Assembly (NCBI GenBank): GCA_032719365.1
Contig: CM064873.1
Span: 36,805,742-36,869,741 of the forward strand
Direction of reading: 5' to 3'
Origin: Prinsepia uniflora
Lineage: Eukaryota; Streptophyta; Magnoliopsida; Rosales; Rosaceae
Length of the DNA stretch: 64,000 nt
Shown in pieces: positions 61,768 to 64,000 of this stretch. Each line of letters begins with the position of its first letter. The stretch's first letter is position 1. The position numbers and the translations under genes are program-made. The notes beneath the pieces are model-generated. The model was not told where the DNA came from. It was given only the letters and a program-made list of their open reading frames with translations, and did no database searches.

Positions 61768-62784
61768 ATGCCTCCGAGACGTAGACCCTCTCCACGACCT
61801 GAAGATGAAGCGGCGAGAGGAACAGAGAGTGCTACGATTGAGCGAGCCCAGCGGCTCGGGGCTACGCCTTTTAGTGATGGGGCAGATCCTGAGGAAGCCC
61901 AAAGGTGGATCACGGGACTTGAGCGGATCTTTGCAGTAATGCATTGCCCACCGGAGGATCGAGTGTTACTGGCTACTTTCTTACTTGACGGTGTGGCATA
62001 CGAGTGGTGGTATACTCTCGAGTTGTCTGGCTGGGATGCCCATACAGTGACCTGGGAGACGTTTCGGGAGAGGTTCTTAGATCAGTATTACCCTCGTTCT
62101 TTCCGAGATGCCAAGGAGGCTGAGTTTCTGCAACTTCAACAGGGGAATCTAAGTGTGGCTGAGTACGAACAAAAGTTTTAGTTGTTCTCTCGGTTTGCTC
62201 TTGCGTTTGTGGCTACTGAAGCCGAGAAATGCCGTAGGTTTGAGTTAGGCATGCGAGGTGAGATTCGAGCCTTAGTGAAGGCTGGATCATTTACTACCCT
62301 CCGAGAGTTATCAGACGCTGCGGTGAGGGTTGAGGCTAGCTTGCCGGTACGACGCCGGGAGCCACCTTTTTCTGGAGCTTCGAGTCTGAGGACACCGAAG
62401 AGAGGTAACTTCAGTGGAGCATCGTCGGTGGGCGATGATCATTTTGGTAGACCTGGTAGTTCCCAGAGTTCAGGATTCCGTGATTACCGAGCACAGCCGA
62501 CTCCACAAGCTAGTGCGACATCTGTTGCGTCGATAAGGAGACCGAGTCCTTCTGGTCGGGATGTTTGTTTCTACTGCGGAGAGCGAGGTCATTTCCAACG
62601 TGAGTGTCCACTGTTACCACAGGAGGGTGGTGTAGGCCGAGGAGCGGCGGAGCCCGGACAAAGTATAGCGTCATGGACAGCGGGCACTAGAGGAGGTGGT
62701 GGTGCCACTAGTAGTTCGCGGGGACGTGGTAGATCTTCAGGATCTCTGGCCCGAGTGTTTTCAATGACTCAGCAGGAGGTTTAG
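61768..62784 (+). pseudogene. Chromovirus gag with a single in-frame stop
   Basis: Capsid-nucleocapsid polyprotein. The start at 61768 (or ATG 61765) gives MPPRRRPSPRPEDEAARGTE. The gag capsid domain covers about residues 25-160: AQRWITGLERIFAVMHCPPE, LLATFLLDGVAYEWW, TWETFRERFLDQYYPRSFRD and LQLQQGNLSVAEYEQKF. A TAG at 62179-62181 then replaces one codon, and the same frame continues LFSRFALAFVATEAEKCRRF. A zinc knuckle CFYCGERGHFQREC (CX2CX4HX4C) lies at 62566-62607, followed by a Gly/Ser-rich tail ending at 62784. Apart from the stop, the ~339-codon frame is intact, which is unusual in this window. Confidence 0.93.
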
Positions 62785-63432
62785 TCGGCACCAGGTGCGG
62801 GGACAGGTACTTTTATTATCGTTGGTTATGTTGTACGTCCTTTGTTGTTGGATTTCGGAGTCTAGTTAGGCCTTACCCTAGGTGACCTGGAGTGACGAGG
62901 TTACAACTTAGGGTTAGTTCCGTTGAAGGATGACGGAAGAAACGGGAAAGGAGTGACTATAACTGATCGATATGAGGTTATTGAAGGAAGAGAACTCACA
63001 ATCTAGGAGTTGCCTTTAGGACTTTGTCGATTTATTCCAACAAGTGGACGAAATAGCAGCCGAGGGAAGTAAGCAGTTGGTAGGGTTGCCTGGTTGGCCT
63101 AGATTGTTCTGGGTTAGGATTTAGTTGGTTCCAGGAAGTGTCGATGGTAGTACGTGAGGATGTACTCTATGAATTCTATTGTACTCCATATAAGGTATTT
63201 TAAAATACCTTTGTTTTCTGTTCATAGAGTTTCCCTTGCGTACACCATGAAGTTCTAGTGGTACTGAGAGAGGGTTAGAAGTGGTGAACTGGTAGGTGGG
63301 GATGGAGTGAAATACCCAAGGTGGAGATGATAGTCGGAAACTTGGAAGTAGTGGTTGTTGAGTTATTGTTGATCACCGGGTAGGAGACCCTAAGTGTCAG
63401 GAACTAGATGTGGAATTTCGAGGACGAAATTC
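62785..63432 (+). pseudogene. Deleted pol region: protease trace and 3' untranslated sequence
   Basis: After gag the frame reads GTGTFIIVGYVVRPLLLDFG, resembling the start of the gypsy protease, but with Phe where the active-site D-(S/T)-G needs Ser or Thr. A stop follows. RT, RNase H and integrase are absent: only ~650 bp separate gag from the polypurine tract. The palindrome GAATTTCGAGGACGAAATTC stands at 63413-63432. Confidence 0.6.
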
Positions 63433-63449
63433 TTTTTAGGAGGGTAGGT
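63433..63449 (+). other. Polypurine tract before the 3' LTR
   Basis: TTTTTAGGAGGGTAGGT directly before the LTR start, the second-strand primer site. It is paired with the upstream AATTTCGAGGACGAAATT hairpin, as at 51951-51968. Confidence 0.75.
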
Positions 63450-64000
63450 TATAACGACCTGTCCCGGAAATTAGGGTTAAGACAGTGATTAAGATGGGAT
63501 TAGTGAGTTAATTGGTGTTTAGTTGGTTACTTTTGGGGTTAGTGTAGAATGACGATTTTGCACTTAGTCTGGCTAATAGTTGACTTTTAGTTTGAGCAAT
63601 CAATTGGGTATTGACTGTGACGTAGTTCGGGACGTCACGAGTTCGTAGACAGGTGGTCCGCCCGATTCCGACATCCGAGGAGGAAGTTGTGATGTTCGGA
63701 AGGTTGGGGGCATTACCGTAATGTGGCTAAAATAGGGGAAAGTTGACTTTTCGTACGATCGGATTTTGACACGTTGTCCTAGGACCGTTAGGAAGATCTT
63801 GTCGTCCTGAGTGCGATGACGGGTGGCACGTATTCATCGGAGTTGGGATGTGTGCATTACGGGTCTAGAAAGGTAGTGGCAAAATGGTAATTTTGACTTA
63901 AAAGGAAGGGCAGTTTGGTCTTTTGTACTTTGGGCTTGGTGCAGCCGGATTTGGACAAGTGTCTAGGGTAGAGAGGAGATTTTTGTGTGAGGCTTGAGGG
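63450..64000 (+). mobile_element. 3' LTR of the gag-only element, cut by the window edge
   Basis: Starts TATAACGACCTGTCCCGG (the TG terminus is mutated to TA) and tracks 55854-56410 closely, so it is the partner of the 5' LTR. The rest lies outside the window. Confidence 0.9.

Overview
The window is angiosperm (probably eudicot) nuclear heterochromatin made almost entirely of nested LTR retrotransposons. I found no host gene, tRNA, rRNA or CRISPR array. The organism call rests on Ty3/gypsy chromovirus (Tekay/Del-like) gag and pol, a Ty1/copia gag, tRNA-Met and tRNA-Asp primer-binding sites, and 2.8-3.25 kb LTRs that begin TGTAACGACCCGTCCC and end near GGGACGGGTCCTGACA. Species cannot be named from the sequence.

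Layout. 1-6858: stack of LTRs, including a solo LTR (2366-5619, duplication CCAGG) inside another LTR. 6859-9373: a Ty1/copia remnant (LTR, PBS, broken gag) cut by a minus-strand LTR (9374-12557), which carries a 1.48 kb element with a tRNA-Asp PBS (9839-11314, duplication GGGCC). 12558-19450: a decayed chromovirus pol (RT, RNase H, integrase) interrupted by a minus-strand element (13009-~16145) and an LTR fragment (16931-17697). 19451-24451: a 3.1 kb LTR plus a non-coding internal domain. 24452-32004: minus-strand LTRs with a plus-strand solo LTR (26096-29100, duplication ATTAG). 32005-42862: a plus-strand LTR plus non-coding internal domain, split by solo LTR D (duplication CGCGG), itself split by solo LTR E (duplication AAAAA). 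42863-55853: minus-strand elements, including one with both LTRs partly present and a 3.3 kb non-coding interior. 55854-64000: a plus-strand element whose 5' LTR is split by a solo LTR (57618-60558, duplication TTTCA). It keeps gag and has lost pol.

How the parts relate. Intact or nearly intact gag sits only next to the canonical tRNA-iMet PBS. Three internal domains (22855-24451; 34822-35295 with 41392-42862; 51934-55262) share non-coding sequence with one another and have similar LTRs. They look like a non-autonomous family that would need proteins from a gag-pol relative.

The most unusual signal is inside the LTRs. They hold arrays of 13-16 nt micro-hairpins whose arms change in a compensatory way from unit to unit, with G.U-compatible pairs on the LTR sense strand. 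A conserved inverted repeat, CTGTGAGTGGAC...GTCCACTCACAG, encloses these arrays in essentially every copy. The non-coding family also shows repeated PBS-like units and a duplicated polypurine/palindrome module. All alignments were done by eye, so approximate borders are stated as such.
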